In this document: positions 6,656 to 14,823 of the stretch, piece by piece
Numbering within the stretch: position 1 is the first letter of the stretch
Layout: each line of letters begins with the position of its first letter
Source: Arcobacteraceae bacterium
Lineage (GTDB): Bacteria; Campylobacterota; Campylobacteria; Campylobacterales; Arcobacteraceae
DNA length: 64,000 bases
Assembly (NCBI GenBank): GCA_028375605.1
Contig: JAONGR010000005.1
Coordinates: forward strand, 1 to 64,000
Reading direction: 5' to 3'
Notes under the pieces: generated by a model
What the model was told of the DNA's origin: nothing
Seen by the model: the letters and a program-made list of their open reading frames with translations, nothing else
The model's database searches: none
Program-made: the position numbers and the translations under genes

Positions 6656-8341
6656 TAGTAGTGGATCGGTAACCCCAAGTACATACATACCTATAAGTCC
6701 TAAGATACCTGCAACTAAACAGTAGTAAAGAGTAGGAATAATAGTTCTTCTTAATGTCTCACCTTCTTGATCTAAAAGACCAACAGTAGCAGAGGCTGCT
6801 ACTACATTGTGAATAGCTATCATATTTCCAGCAGCTGCACCTACAGCTTGAAGTGCAATCATAAATGCGGTTGATAATCCTAGCGCATCTGCAACACCAA
6901 ATTGAAATTGTGATAGCATCATATTCGATACAGTATTAGAGCCTGCAATAAATGCACCCAAAGCACCAACCATAGGTGCAAATAATGGAAAAATATCACC
7001 AACAGAAGTAGCAACAAAGTTTGCCATTGCTACAGGCATAGAATCAAACCCTGATGCATTAACACCTGAATTTATAAGAATTCTAACTAGTGGAATAGTA
7101 AACATAAGTACAAATCCGGCACCAATCATAACTTTTGAAGACTCACTTACTGCTGCTTTTAATTCTTTGAATTCCATTTTGTGAAAGAAAAAAGTAATCA
7201 GAACGACAAATACTAAAATACCACCAGGTAAATATAAAGGTGTAATGGTATATCCTAACCCTTCTCCTAAAATATCTTTAAAAGGGATAACCCAAGACTT
7301 AACAAATGCTTTTGCTTCATCCGATACTCGTGTAAGAACTAATATGGCTGCAACTAAAACATAAGGAATCCATGCTTTTGTTAAAGACATAGGTACTTTA
7401 TCTGTCATAGCATCTAATTTCATCTCAAATTTACTTACCCATTCTATAGGCCACTCTTCTTTTGGTGCAAAATCCCATTTATCTTTAGGGATTAAAAAAC
7501 CTTTTTTAGCTGCAAATACTACTATTGGAAGACCTATTAACGCACCTATTAAAGATGGAAATTCTGCTCCTAAAAATACACCAGTTAAAGCGTATGGAAT
7601 TGTAAATGCTAGACCACCAAAAATCGCGAATGGTAAAATAGATAGACCTTCAAACCATGATTTATTTTTTCCAAAAAATCTTGTCATCATCATTATCATA
7701 AATAATGGAATTAATGTTCCTGTAATTGCATGGACAATAGCTACTTCAGATGTAATGATTTGTAAATAAACATCCCAACTAGAACCCATTGAACTTAACG
7801 TAGCTCCAATTCCTTCAGAATCAAGACCTTTATTAACCCCTATTAAAATAGGCGTACCAACTGCACCAAACGATACTGGTGTGCTTTGTATCATCATACC
7901 AATCATAACAGCTGCCATTGCTGGAAAACCAATCGCCACCATAAGAGGAGCTGCTATAGCTGCAGGTGTTCCAAAACCAGAAGCACCTTCAATAAATGAA
8001 CCAAATAACCATGCAATGATTATAACTTGAACTCTTCTATCTGGACTTACATTATTAAATCCTTGTCTAATTGTTGTCATTGCACCTGAATGTTTTAGTG
8101 TATTGAGTAATAAAATAGCACCAAATATAATCCATAATACTGCAAGAGTAATAAGAAATCCTTGTATAGATGACGCTAGTACTCTGTTTAAACTAACCTC
8201 CCATACATATACTGCTACAGTTGCGGTAACAAGAAACACAATAGGCATTGCTTTTTTTGCGGGTAATCGTAAACCAATTAATAAAACTGCTGCCACAAAT
8301 ATAGGTAACGCTGCAAAAAGAGCTTGTAAACTAATATCCAT
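6650..8341 (-). CDS. lctP: L-lactate permease, LctP family
   Basis: A 563-residue integral membrane transporter that imports lactate (and glycolate) with protons. Some 12-14 hydrophobic segments run through the whole chain. [20 protein letters not shown] is the conserved LctP signature, and [20 protein letters not shown] and [14 protein letters not shown] near the C-terminus are also typical. Length fits the family (about 550). Start ATG has an AAAAGGA ribosome binding site. Alone on the minus strand, with no lactate dehydrogenase or regulator beside it; instead five copies of a short direct repeat flank it on both sides, whose loop sequence TCCTTTT is complementary to its ribosome binding site. 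Confidence 0.93.
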   Translation of the reverse strand: MDISLQALFAALPIFVAAVLLIGLRLPAKKAMPIVFLVTATVAVYVWEVSLNRVLASSIQGFLITLAVLWIIFGAILLLNTLKHSGAMTTIRQGFNNVSPDRRVQVIIIAWLFGSFIEGASGFGTPAAIAAPLMVAIGFPAMAAVMIGMMIQSTPVSFGAVGTPILIGVNKGLDSEGIGATLSSMGSSWDVYLQIITSEVAIVHAITGTLIPLFMIMMMTRFFGKNKSWFEGLSILPFAIFGGLAFTIPYALTGVFLGAEFPSLIGALIGLPIVVFAAKKGFLIPKDKWDFAPKEEWPIEWVSKFEMKLDAMTDKVPMSLTKAWIPYVLVAAILVLTRVSDEAKAFVKSWVIPFKDILGEGLGYTITPLYLPGGILVFVVLITFFFHKMEFKELKAAVSESSKVMIGAGFVLMFTIPLVRILINSGVNASGFDSMPVAMANFVATSVGDIFPLFAPMVGALGAFIAGSNTVSNMMLSQFQFGVADALGLSTAFMIALQAVGAAAGNMIAIHNVVAASATVGLLDQEGETLRRTIIPTLYYCLVAGILGLIGMYVLGVTDPLLK

Positions 8342-8486
8342 TTTTTTCCTTTTAGTTATAAATTAGTGCTATCTTAGTCTTAATTTATAATATTGATATG
8401 ATATTTTGATAATCATTTGGAGTAGGGTATTTCTTATGAGAGGATAGATTAGATTAATCTAAATGACTTTTTAATAGTAGATAGAC

Positions 8487-8567
8487 GATTTCATTCTTAA
8501 TTCATTTTCGTTACTTATACTTACAACATGAAATCAATAGTGGAACTGAATCATCACTATTTATTTT
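8487..8567 (+). repeat. lctP-flanking repeat, copy D (divergent)
   Basis: The 5-prime half matches the family (TTTCATTCTTAATTCATTTTC, GTTACTTATACTTA, CATGAAAT). The 3-prime half is replaced by another hairpin, AATAGTG / CACTATT (8536-8561) with a 12-nt loop and a short T-rich end. So the promoter-like part is kept and the hairpin changed. Bases 8342-8486 upstream of lctP contain its promoter region and no gene. Confidence 0.5.
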
Positions 8568-8597
8568 AAAATTATAAAACGAATATGAACTGTTTTA

Positions 8598-8700
8598 TTT
8601 CATTTTCATTTCATTTTCGTTATTTATAATTAGATTACGAAATTTAACAATGATAATCTAAGATATATGGATTTGTAGTCCTTTTCAAATTTTTATATTT
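8598..8700 (+). ncRNA. lctP-flanking repeat, copy E (candidate small RNA)
   Basis: TTTCATTTTCATTTCATTTTC, TTTATAATTA (-10 like), TACGAAATTTAACAATGATAAT and a hairpin ATTTG / CAAAT extended by G-U and A-T pairs, loop TAGTCCTTTT, then TTTTTATATTTTT. Very close to copy C in body and loop although 2.2 kb away on the other side of lctP. Predicted RNA roughly 8637-8700. The uvrB stop lies 43 bp further on, in convergent orientation. Confidence 0.5.
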
Positions 8701-8742
8701 TTATCAACTTCAAAATCACGTCTTAATCTCAAGATAATACAT

Positions 8743-10716
8743 TTACAATTTTTTTATTTTATCTATCTCATCACGAAGTCGTATTGCTTCTTCAAAATTT
8801 AGGTCTTTTGCTGCTTGGTTCATTTGTTTATTAAGTTCAATCAACATCTTTTTTCTTTCAGCTGCAGGCATTTTATTGAGTTTATCCATTTTTAAAGCGA
8901 TATCATCATACTCTTCAACTTTCATATCTTCATCTAAACGTCGAATAGTTGTCGTTGGTGTGATACCATGCTCTTTATTGTGGGCTTCTTGTATCTCTCT
9001 TCTTTTTGTCGTGGTATCTATAGCAAACTGCATACTATCTGTGATGCGTTTATGAAATAAGATAACTCTTCCGTTACTATTTCTAGCGGCTCGTCCCATT
9101 GTTTGAACTAACGCTGTACGACTCCGTAAAAAGCCTTCTTTATCTGCATCTAAAATAGCCACAAGTGAAGCTTCTGGTATATCTAAACCTTCTCTTAAAA
9201 GATTGATACCAATAAGTACATCAAATTTTCCAAGGCGAAGTTGTCTGATGATTTGGTTTCTTTCAATGGCATCTATCTCACTATGAAGGTATTTTACTTT
9301 GATACCTAAATCACTATAATAACTAGCTAACTCTTCTGCCATTTTTTTAGTAAGAACGGTTACTAAAACTCTCTCATTTTTTGCAACTACTTTTTTTATC
9401 TCATCGTGTAAAAGCTCAACTTGAAATTCACTATCTTTTAACTCAATGATTGGATCTAAAAGCCCAGTAGGTCTTATGATCTGGTGTGCCACTTCACTAC
9501 TCATATCAAGTTCAAGTTCATTTGGTGTCGCACTCACAAAAAGAAAATTTGCTTTTTTGTTGATATATTCATCAAATTTCAGAGGTCTATTATCTAAAGC
9601 AGATGGTAACCTAAAACCATAATCAACCAAAACCTCTTTTCTACTTCTATCAGCTGCGTGCATTCCTCTAAACTGTGATAAACTTACATGTGATTCATCT
9701 ACGATTAAAAGATAGGGTCTATCCATCGCTTCAAAATAATCGATAAGTGAATAGGGTGTTTCTCCTGGTTTTTTATCTGTAAGTAGTCTTGCGTAGTTCT
9801 CAATACCTTTACACATACCAGTAGCTTCAATCATCTCTAAATCGAACTCTACTCTTTGTTTGAGTCTTTGGTATTCGACATGCTTTTCTTCTTTTTGATA
9901 GTAAGCTAGTCTTTCGTCGAGTTCTTTTTCGATAGACTCTACAGCTTTTGCTAATCTATCTTGAGATACCACAAATGGATTTACACTATATATGGTTACC
10001 TCTTTTATCTCTTCATTTGTTTTATTTGTCATATATTCTAGTTTTGCGATGGCTTCTATCTCATCCCCAAAGAACTCTAAACGGATGAATTCATCTTCAC
10101 TATATGCAGGAAATATATCTAAAACATCTCCATTTACCCTGAACTCTCCACGATCAAAAAACTTATCGTTTCTTTTGTATCCCATCTCGACTAGTTTAAG
10201 AAGCATTGCTCTTTGTGAGTACTCTTGACCTAGTTCTACTTTTTGTACATTTTTTTTATATTCTTCTGGATTACCAAGACCATAGTTTGCAGATACTGAA
10301 GCTACACAAATAATATCATCAAAACTTAAAAGCGATGAAGTGGTACTTAGTCGCATACGCTCTAACTCACTATTTATCGAACTATCTTTTTCTATAAACA
10401 GATCACTTCTAGGTATGTACGCTTCAGGCTGATAATAATCATAATAAGAGATGAAATATTCTACATGATTATCAGGAAAAAATCCTCTAAATTCTGAGTA
10501 TATCTGAGCTGCCAAAGTTTTATTATGAGTCATGATAAGTGTAGGCATCTGAGTAGCTTCTATAACTTTAGCCATAGTGTAGGTTTTACCTGAACCTGTC
10601 ACTCCTAAAAGAGTGTTGTATTTATTACCACTAACTATACTAGCTGTTAGTTTTTCTATCGCTTCTGGTTGGTCTCCTGCTGGAGAATATTCTGTATGTA
10701 CTTTAAATGGTGTCAT
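8743..10716 (-). CDS. uvrB: excinuclease ABC subunit B
   Basis: A 657-residue DNA-repair helicase of the UvrABC nucleotide excision system; it takes over damage from UvrA and recruits UvrC. Walker [15 protein letters not shown] near residue 40, the beta-hairpin region [15 protein letters not shown], Walker B-type [10 protein letters not shown], helicase motifs [10 protein letters not shown] and QTMGRAARN, and the C-terminal UVR domain [12 protein letters not shown] are all present. Length fits the family. No ribosome binding site precedes the ATG and a TATAAT box ends 7 bp before it, so the mRNA may be leaderless. A decayed second copy of its promoter and first codons lies at 14.1 kb. Confidence 0.97.
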   Translation of the reverse strand: MTPFKVHTEYSPAGDQPEAIEKLTASIVSGNKYNTLLGVTGSGKTYTMAKVIEATQMPTLIMTHNKTLAAQIYSEFRGFFPDNHVEYFISYYDYYQPEAYIPRSDLFIEKDSSINSELERMRLSTTSSLLSFDDIICVASVSANYGLGNPEEYKKNVQKVELGQEYSQRAMLLKLVEMGYKRNDKFFDRGEFRVNGDVLDIFPAYSEDEFIRLEFFGDEIEAIAKLEYMTNKTNEEIKEVTIYSVNPFVVSQDRLAKAVESIEKELDERLAYYQKEEKHVEYQRLKQRVEFDLEMIEATGMCKGIENYARLLTDKKPGETPYSLIDYFEAMDRPYLLIVDESHVSLSQFRGMHAADRSRKEVLVDYGFRLPSALDNRPLKFDEYINKKANFLFVSATPNELELDMSSEVAHQIIRPTGLLDPIIELKDSEFQVELLHDEIKKVVAKNERVLVTVLTKKMAEELASYYSDLGIKVKYLHSEIDAIERNQIIRQLRLGKFDVLIGINLLREGLDIPEASLVAILDADKEGFLRSRTALVQTMGRAARNSNGRVILFHKRITDSMQFAIDTTTKRREIQEAHNKEHGITPTTTIRRLDEDMKVEEYDDIALKMDKLNKMPAAERKKMLIELNKQMNQAAKDLNFEEAIRLRDEIDKIKKL

Positions 10717-10723
10717 GGTAAAG

Positions 10724-10729
10724 ATTATA
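10724..10729 (-). promoter_or_regulatory. uvrB -10 box
   Basis: TATAAT on the minus strand, 7 bp upstream of the uvrB ATG. With normal spacing transcription would begin at or within a few bases of the start codon. The same box survives in the displaced copy at 14178-14183. Confidence 0.55.
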
Positions 10730-10785
10730 TCAGATTATCATAAAGGCTTTAGTAAATATTGCTTTTTGTTATGTATTTACAAGGT

Positions 10786-10803
10786 GACTGCCTATAGACT
10801 GCC
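10786..10803. repeat. two GACTGCC direct repeats one helical turn apart
   Basis: GACTGCC at 10786 and 10797, start-to-start distance 11 bp, in the gap between uvrB and the PIN gene, at the edge of the inserted island. It could be a protein-binding site or chance. Confidence 0.3.
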
Positions 10804-10861
10804 GACTTTTTTATGAGCTTATCAATGAGTTTATTTTATATAGCACTAAATCTGAATGATT

Positions 10862-11398
10862 TTATCTATAGTACCATTCAATATTAATATCTTTATAGCC
10901 TTGAAAATCTTGGTCATTAGTTAATATTTCAAGCTTATTATGTATCACAGTATCGGCAATTAGAACATCATTAAAATCTAAATTTGTATTTTCCGTAAAT
11001 TCGTCCAAAACATTAAATTGTTTAAAGTCATCATCAATTTTATCACAAATTTTTAAAATTTGTTTTAATTGAACTAAAATTGAATTCAATGTACATTTAT
11101 ATGGTTTACTCCCCCTATAGTCTTTTTTGAAATCTTTATCATCGTTTTTATTGAAATTTTTATTAAAATCTAGTTTCAAACTAACATTAATAAATTCAGA
11201 TATGACAATTGAATTAATATATAGTTTACTTTTATATTCCATTAATAGACCTAATACCTCAGAGTAAGTTTCTTTTTGTGTATCATATTCTCGGGACATT
11301 GAATATGGAGAAAAAAGAAAAATAAGAATATTCGTATCAATGAAAACTTTTTTTTCTTGTTTAATATTATATAAGATAGATAGATCTAATTTTTTCAT
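10862..11398 (-). CDS. PIN-domain RNase-like protein
   Basis: A 178-residue protein of the PIN nuclease fold. VFIDTNILIFLF (Asp near residue 20), the VISEF glutamate, FNDVLIAD and ILTNDQDF give the four acidic positions expected of an active Mg-dependent RNase. A lysine/aspartate-rich insert (about residues 75-95) is unusual. Start overlaps the stop of the STAS-like gene by 4 bp, so it is the last gene of a three-gene operon with the STAS-like protein and the STAS-GHKL ATPase. No VapB-like antitoxin is adjacent, so a classical VapBC is unlikely; the partner proteins may control it. Confidence 0.75.
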   Translation of the reverse strand: MKKLDLSILYNIKQEKKVFIDTNILIFLFSPYSMSREYDTQKETYSEVLGLLMEYKSKLYINSIVISEFINVSLKLDFNKNFNKNDDKDFKKDYRGSKPYKCTLNSILVQLKQILKICDKIDDDFKQFNVLDEFTENTNLDFNDVLIADTVIHNKLEILTNDQDFQGYKDINIEWYYR

Positions 11399-11739
11399 TT
11401 TCTTAAAACTTCTAATTCTAAACGTTCACTTCTCTCAATATCTAAAAAATGATTTTTAGCTGTGGGGATTACGGTAGTGGTAATTAAATCATAGTCGTCT
11501 TGTTCTATATCTTGATATGTAATTGCACTATCTAATTCTTCCCAATTCTCAAATTTTTCATATAATTTACCAATAGATTCATTTAAAACATGAGAAATAA
11601 TTATATCAATACCTTTAAAAGATAATTCAACAGTTTTCCCATTTTTTAATGTTTCATATAGAATGTCAAATAGTTTTTTTCCATCTTCGCTGGACATTAC
11701 AATAGAATTATCTGTAATATCAAAAATTATAATTTTCAT
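11395..11739 (-). CDS. STAS-like (DUF4325-type) protein
   Basis: A 114-residue protein. DGKKLFDILYETLKNGKTVELSFKGIDIIISHVLNESIGKLYEKF matches the pattern of STAS-like DUF4325 domains: a strand of target-fold residues, then a helix with the FLNxAIG-type segment, here VLNESIG. STAS domains bind anti-sigma-type ATPases; the ATPase is encoded directly upstream with a 4-bp overlap, and the PIN gene directly downstream with another 4-bp overlap. Role inferred as a switch between ATPase and PIN effector. No membrane segment. Confidence 0.65.
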   Translation of the reverse strand: MKIIIFDITDNSIVMSSEDGKKLFDILYETLKNGKTVELSFKGIDIIISHVLNESIGKLYEKFENWEELDSAITYQDIEQDDYDLITTTVIPTAKNHFLDIERSERLELEVLRK

Positions 11740-12644
11740 TTTTTTTCCTCTTTTAAATAGAAGTATTTATCTTCACTTGCATTTAATTCGACGCTAACTA
11801 TTGTTCCTAAAAAAGGTTTTGCTAATAGCTTTGTTCGTTTACCACTTTTTCTTCTTGCATAATATCCGTTATTTGATATTATTTCAAGAGCACCGTCACT
11901 TTTTTCAACTAAATCAATTAATAATGAAAGTCCTAGTCCTCCTCTTCCTGTTGAAGAATGACTATTTTGTATAGCCCATTGAATTGATTGATGTCCATTT
12001 AATATTTGATAGTTGGACTGCTTCATTTCTAATAGTTTTTTATCATCTTTCACTTGAGAAATTAAATAATTATTAACATTTTTGTCTATCCCAACACCAC
12101 AATCTACAATAGTAAAATTAAATTTTTTATTATTTGGAAAAAATTGCCCTGAACAGATAAGACCTAATTCACTTTGACTATGTCTAAAAACATTTGAAAA
12201 AATTTCTAATATTTTTTTAAATATTATTTTTTGCAAAGCAATAGAATGATTACCCATGTGCTTTTGAAGTCTTTTTGTAAAATATGAATAAAGTTTGGTG
12301 ATTTCATTACTATTATCTGTTAATGGCACATGAGAATAAGGAATCATAGTTCCATGAATATCTTTCTCTTTTTTTGTATTAGTACAATATTTTGAAAAAA
12401 ACCCGATATTTGCTAATGCCCTATTTACTTTAATATTTAATGACTTTTTTACTATGATTTTCTTTTTTGAATCCTTAGCAATCTCAATGCCCATTCCAAC
12501 TATTGATATAAAGTTATTTCTAATAAAACTTGCATTTTTAAAGTCTATAACTATTGTATCCTTGTCATTATTGATAATTAGATTATGGTAAAAAATAGCT
12601 TGATGTATCGAGTTAATGGAAGTTATTTTTATACTATTATTCAT
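11736..12644 (-). CDS. STAS-like plus GHKL ATPase protein
   Basis: A 302-residue soluble protein. Residues about 1-75 look like a STAS-type domain (DTIVIDFKNASFIRNNFISI). The second half is a GHKL/histidine-kinase-type ATPase: N box EIFSNVFRHSQ, G1 VDCGVGIDK, G2 GRGGLGLSLLIDLVEKSDG and a final LGTIVSVEL strand. There is no phospho-acceptor His box or sensor domain, so it is closer to anti-sigma-type switch ATPases than to sensor kinases. First gene of the operon with STAS-like and PIN proteins, spaced by 4-bp overlaps. Lies on the small island next to uvrB. Function unknown. Confidence 0.75.
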   Translation of the reverse strand: MNNSIKITSINSIHQAIFYHNLIINNDKDTIVIDFKNASFIRNNFISIVGMGIEIAKDSKKKIIVKKSLNIKVNRALANIGFFSKYCTNTKKEKDIHGTMIPYSHVPLTDNSNEITKLYSYFTKRLQKHMGNHSIALQKIIFKKILEIFSNVFRHSQSELGLICSGQFFPNNKKFNFTIVDCGVGIDKNVNNYLISQVKDDKKLLEMKQSNYQILNGHQSIQWAIQNSHSSTGRGGLGLSLLIDLVEKSDGALEIISNNGYYARRKSGKRTKLLAKPFLGTIVSVELNASEDKYFYLKEEKK

Positions 12645-12774
12645 CTATATAGTCCTTCAATATAATTATTTTGGAATACTATTACAAATCCAAAAAGTAA
12701 AAAATATTATTGTAAAATTAAGATATATACATTATCATATAATTGGATTACAGATATTTTTATTATTGTATAAT

Positions 12775-12803
12775 AAAACTGTCACAAAAGTTGTCACAGT
12801 TTT
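12775..12803 (-). terminator. hairpin between TPR gene end and ATPase operon
   Basis: AAAACTGT / ACAGTTTT, perfect 8-bp stem with 13-nt loop, T-rich on both sides, 35 bp after the stop of the TPR gene. The loop also carries a GTCACA motif repeated with a 12-bp period, so an operator for the ATPase operon promoter is an alternative. Confidence 0.45.
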
Positions 12804-12837
12804 AGAATCATTATAAATTCACCAAATTCTCATAAAA

Positions 12838-13605
12838 TTATTTTATAGGTAAAATCAAAATGACAGGAGATGTCATTTCCGAAACTATACCATTGATATC
12901 AATTGATTGTATCCTATATTCGTATGCAATTCCTCTTTTTATATCTTTGTCTTCAAATATTAGACTTCTTATATTTGATAATTTAATTTCATTTGAGAAA
13001 AACCAATTTTTCTTTGAAGTTTTATAAATATTGTATGCTACTATATTATTATTATCTTCACTTGACCATTTTATAATAAACTTATCATCTGTTGTCATAG
13101 CAAGGGTAATTACTGGCATGATTGGTTTAGTTTGATTAGTAGAATTTTCTTGCATAATCAGAAAACTTTGTTTAACTTCCTTTGCTTCGTGAGATAAAGG
13201 GTAAAAATCGATTAATTTTTCAAAGAGAATATCTCTATTATATATATCACCAAGTTTTTCATATGATAAGGCACTATGTAAAAGTAGTTTTTGTAAGAAG
13301 TGATTGTCGTCATCTCTTTCTAAACTTTTATGAAAATAAAACAGTGCATCTTTATATTGATTATTAAAATATTCAATTTCACCTAAATAAAAATTAGATT
13401 CGGCTTGATGAGAGTTTGTACTAATTAAATGTTTAAATATAATTTTTGCATCAAAAAATTTCTTTTTGTTAAAATATCTTTTCCCAACTAACAAAAATTC
13501 CTCATTAGTACTATATTCATTATTTTTTATATCAGTTTTAGTTCCATTAGCATATGAGGATATTACAAACAATATACTAATAAATAATATTTTTACTTTT
13601 AACAA
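12838..13605 (-). CDS. exported TPR protein with C-terminal FnIII-like domain
   Basis: A 255-residue protein with a signal peptide (MLKVKILFISILFVISSYA). Residues about 35-145 hold TPR-like helices (FFDAKIIFKHLISTNSHQAE, SNFYLGEIEYFNNQYKDALF). The C-terminal 90 residues (KFIIKWSSEDNNNIVAYNIY ... YEYRIQSIDINGIVS) read as a fibronectin type III domain. Probably a periplasmic or outer-membrane-associated binding protein. It is on the island, divergent from the integrase-like fragment. No specific function is evident. Confidence 0.65.
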   Translation of the reverse strand: MLKVKILFISILFVISSYANGTKTDIKNNEYSTNEEFLLVGKRYFNKKKFFDAKIIFKHLISTNSHQAESNFYLGEIEYFNNQYKDALFYFHKSLERDDDNHFLQKLLLHSALSYEKLGDIYNRDILFEKLIDFYPLSHEAKEVKQSFLIMQENSTNQTKPIMPVITLAMTTDDKFIIKWSSEDNNNIVAYNIYKTSKKNWFFSNEIKLSNIRSLIFEDKDIKRGIAYEYRIQSIDINGIVSEMTSPVILILPIK

Positions 13606-13667
13606 CTATTTTCCTTTTATATATTCTACTCTAGTGTACCTTACTCATATATCGAATATAATACATC

Positions 13668-13898
13668 ATGGAAAAAGAATCAAATAAACTAATCAAATTA
13701 AAGAAGTACAAAGTCATATATCATAAAGGTACTGCAAATGATAGGATGTATTATATTGCGTATAAAAATTCTAATGGTAATTATAGTAGATATAAAGTAG
13801 GGCTGAAGTCATCAGGTATTACCGCGCTGTGGAGTTATGAACTTAGTAATGAAAAGAAAAATAAATCAAATATTATTAAACTATATTTTATCATATAA
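13668..13898 (+). pseudogene. N-terminal fragment of a phage-type integrase (probable)
   Basis: A 76-residue ORF. MYYIAYKNSNGNYSRYKVGL followed by KSSGITALWSYELSNEK resembles the N-terminal arm-binding region of tyrosine recombinases in this phylum (YYIxYK...KVGxKSxGIT...). The catalytic domain (Arg, His, Tyr motifs) is absent, and the ORF runs into the 3-prime end of the convergent small membrane gene, so at best it is a remnant. Its place near the displaced uvrB 5-prime end supports an integrated element. The similarity is from memory of the family pattern, not a search. Confidence 0.5.
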
Positions 13899-14084
13899 AT
13901 ATCTAATACCAACTGCTATAGCAAAAGCAACTGTTGCGATACTTGTAGCTACATCATCATTTTGTACATCTGTACTAAGTCCAATAAAAAAGTTAAAACC
14001 TATCACAATCAATGTTGCAATAAGCATGATGGCAAATAAGGACAATGCTAAGATAAGTATGTTTTTTATGCTTGTGTTTTTCAT
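13881..14084 (-). CDS. small membrane protein
   Basis: A 67-residue protein with one long hydrophobic helix (ILILALSLFAIMLIATLIVI) and a second moderately hydrophobic one (ATSIATVAFAIAVGIRYLY). Its ATG lies directly where the displaced uvrB reading frame ends, so it would be read from the old uvrB promoter fragment. The 3-prime end overlaps the integrase-like fragment by 18 bp. Family not recognised. Confidence 0.5.
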   Translation of the reverse strand: MKNTSIKNILILALSLFAIMLIATLIVIGFNFFIGLSTDVQNDDVATSIATVAFAIAVGIRYLYDKI

Positions 14085-14086
14085 GA

Positions 14087-14190
14087 TTTATTACCCTCTA
14101 TGATACTTATATTTAGTTTCTCTATAGCTTTTGATTGCTCTCCTTAAGGAGTATATTCTGTATGTACTATAGGATGGATTATATCAGATT
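14087..14190 (-). pseudogene. displaced, decayed copy of uvrB promoter and first codons
   Basis: On the minus strand this reads VHTEYTP-stop-GEQSKAIEKLNISIIEGNKS, against [20 protein letters not shown] and SIVSGNK in intact UvrB. The DNA match continues through the uvrB -10 region (GATTATATCAGATT) and stops about 20 bp beyond it; the ATG itself is lost. This is the outer end of an insertion or duplication at the uvrB 5-prime end. Everything from about 10736 to 14087 lies between the two copies. Confidence 0.85.
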
Positions 14191-14248
14191 CTTACTGATT
14201 AGGTGGATTTAGATACAATTAAAGAACAAATTTTAAAGAGGTATTATT

Positions 14249-14455
14249 ATGTCGATAAATGAAATACTAGATAGTGCATTAGAGTTACCTATAGATGAGC
14301 GAGTTATTATTACAGATTTATTGACTCAAAGTTTAAATACTCCAAATAAAGAGATAGAAGAAAAATGGCTAGAAGAAGTTCGTAAAAGATTAGCATTATT
14401 AGACGAAGGGAAACTAGAAACGATATCCTATGATGAGTTTTTTGATGAAAATTAA
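14249..14455 (+). CDS. addiction-module antitoxin (PF09720 type)
   Basis: A 68-residue protein. SINEILDSALELPIDERVII followed by EEKWLEEVRKRLALLDEGKL and ETISYDEFF is the typical layout of the putative addiction module component family: a short helical N-terminus, then a Trp-containing helix and the acidic toxin-binding tail. RBS AAAGAGG. Overlaps the toxin gene. It sits just outside the uvrB-flanked island, in the original upstream region of uvrB. Confidence 0.85.
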   Translation: MSINEILDSALELPIDERVIITDLLTQSLNTPNKEIEEKWLEEVRKRLALLDEGKLETISYDEFFDEN

Positions 14456-14735
14456 GTTCTCAAAGCTTGCCAAAAACGATTTTGATGCATCTGTTTTGTA
14501 CTATAAAAAAGAAAGTGAAAACTTAGCGTCAAGATTTAAAAATGATATTAAACAGTCCGTAAAGAGGATTGAAACTTTTCCAAAATTGTATCCAAAAATA
14601 GATAATCAGATTCAAAAATGTGTCGTGTCAAAATTTCCATTTACAATATATTATACGATTAAAAATGATACTATTTATATATTAGCTGTTGCTAGTCATT
14701 ATAGAGATTTAGAAGAATATTTAAAACGATTCTAA
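14445..14735 (+). CDS. RelE/ParE-family toxin
   Basis: About 96 residues from ATG 14445 (MKIKFSKLAKNDFDASVLYY); the track starts at an upstream ATG (14430). The helix EASxxYY-like segment, FPKLYPKIDNQIQKCVVSKFPFTIYYTI and the terminal IYILAVASHYRDLEEY are classical ParE/RelE toxin features. Overlap with the antitoxin stop is about 10 bp, standard for such pairs. Expected to inhibit gyrase or cleave mRNA on ribosomes; subfamily not decidable here. Confidence 0.85.
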   Translation: MKIKFSKLAKNDFDASVLYYKKESENLASRFKNDIKQSVKRIETFPKLYPKIDNQIQKCVVSKFPFTIYYTIKNDTIYILAVASHYRDLEEYLKRF

Positions 14736-14823
14736 TACTAATAGAACTGATTAGAAAACTTTTTAACTCATAAACTATCTAATTTTCGATACTATTCCTA
14801 AAATCTATTTCGGAGAGTAAAAT

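Noticed and set aside
8370-8430. Fur box in the lctP promoter (GATAATCATTTGG)
   Set aside because: Only one half resembles the consensus; too weak to call.
13837-14103. Track ORF of 88 residues on the plus strand
   Set aside because: Antisense of the small membrane protein gene and the uvrB fragment; low-complexity translation and no ribosome binding site.
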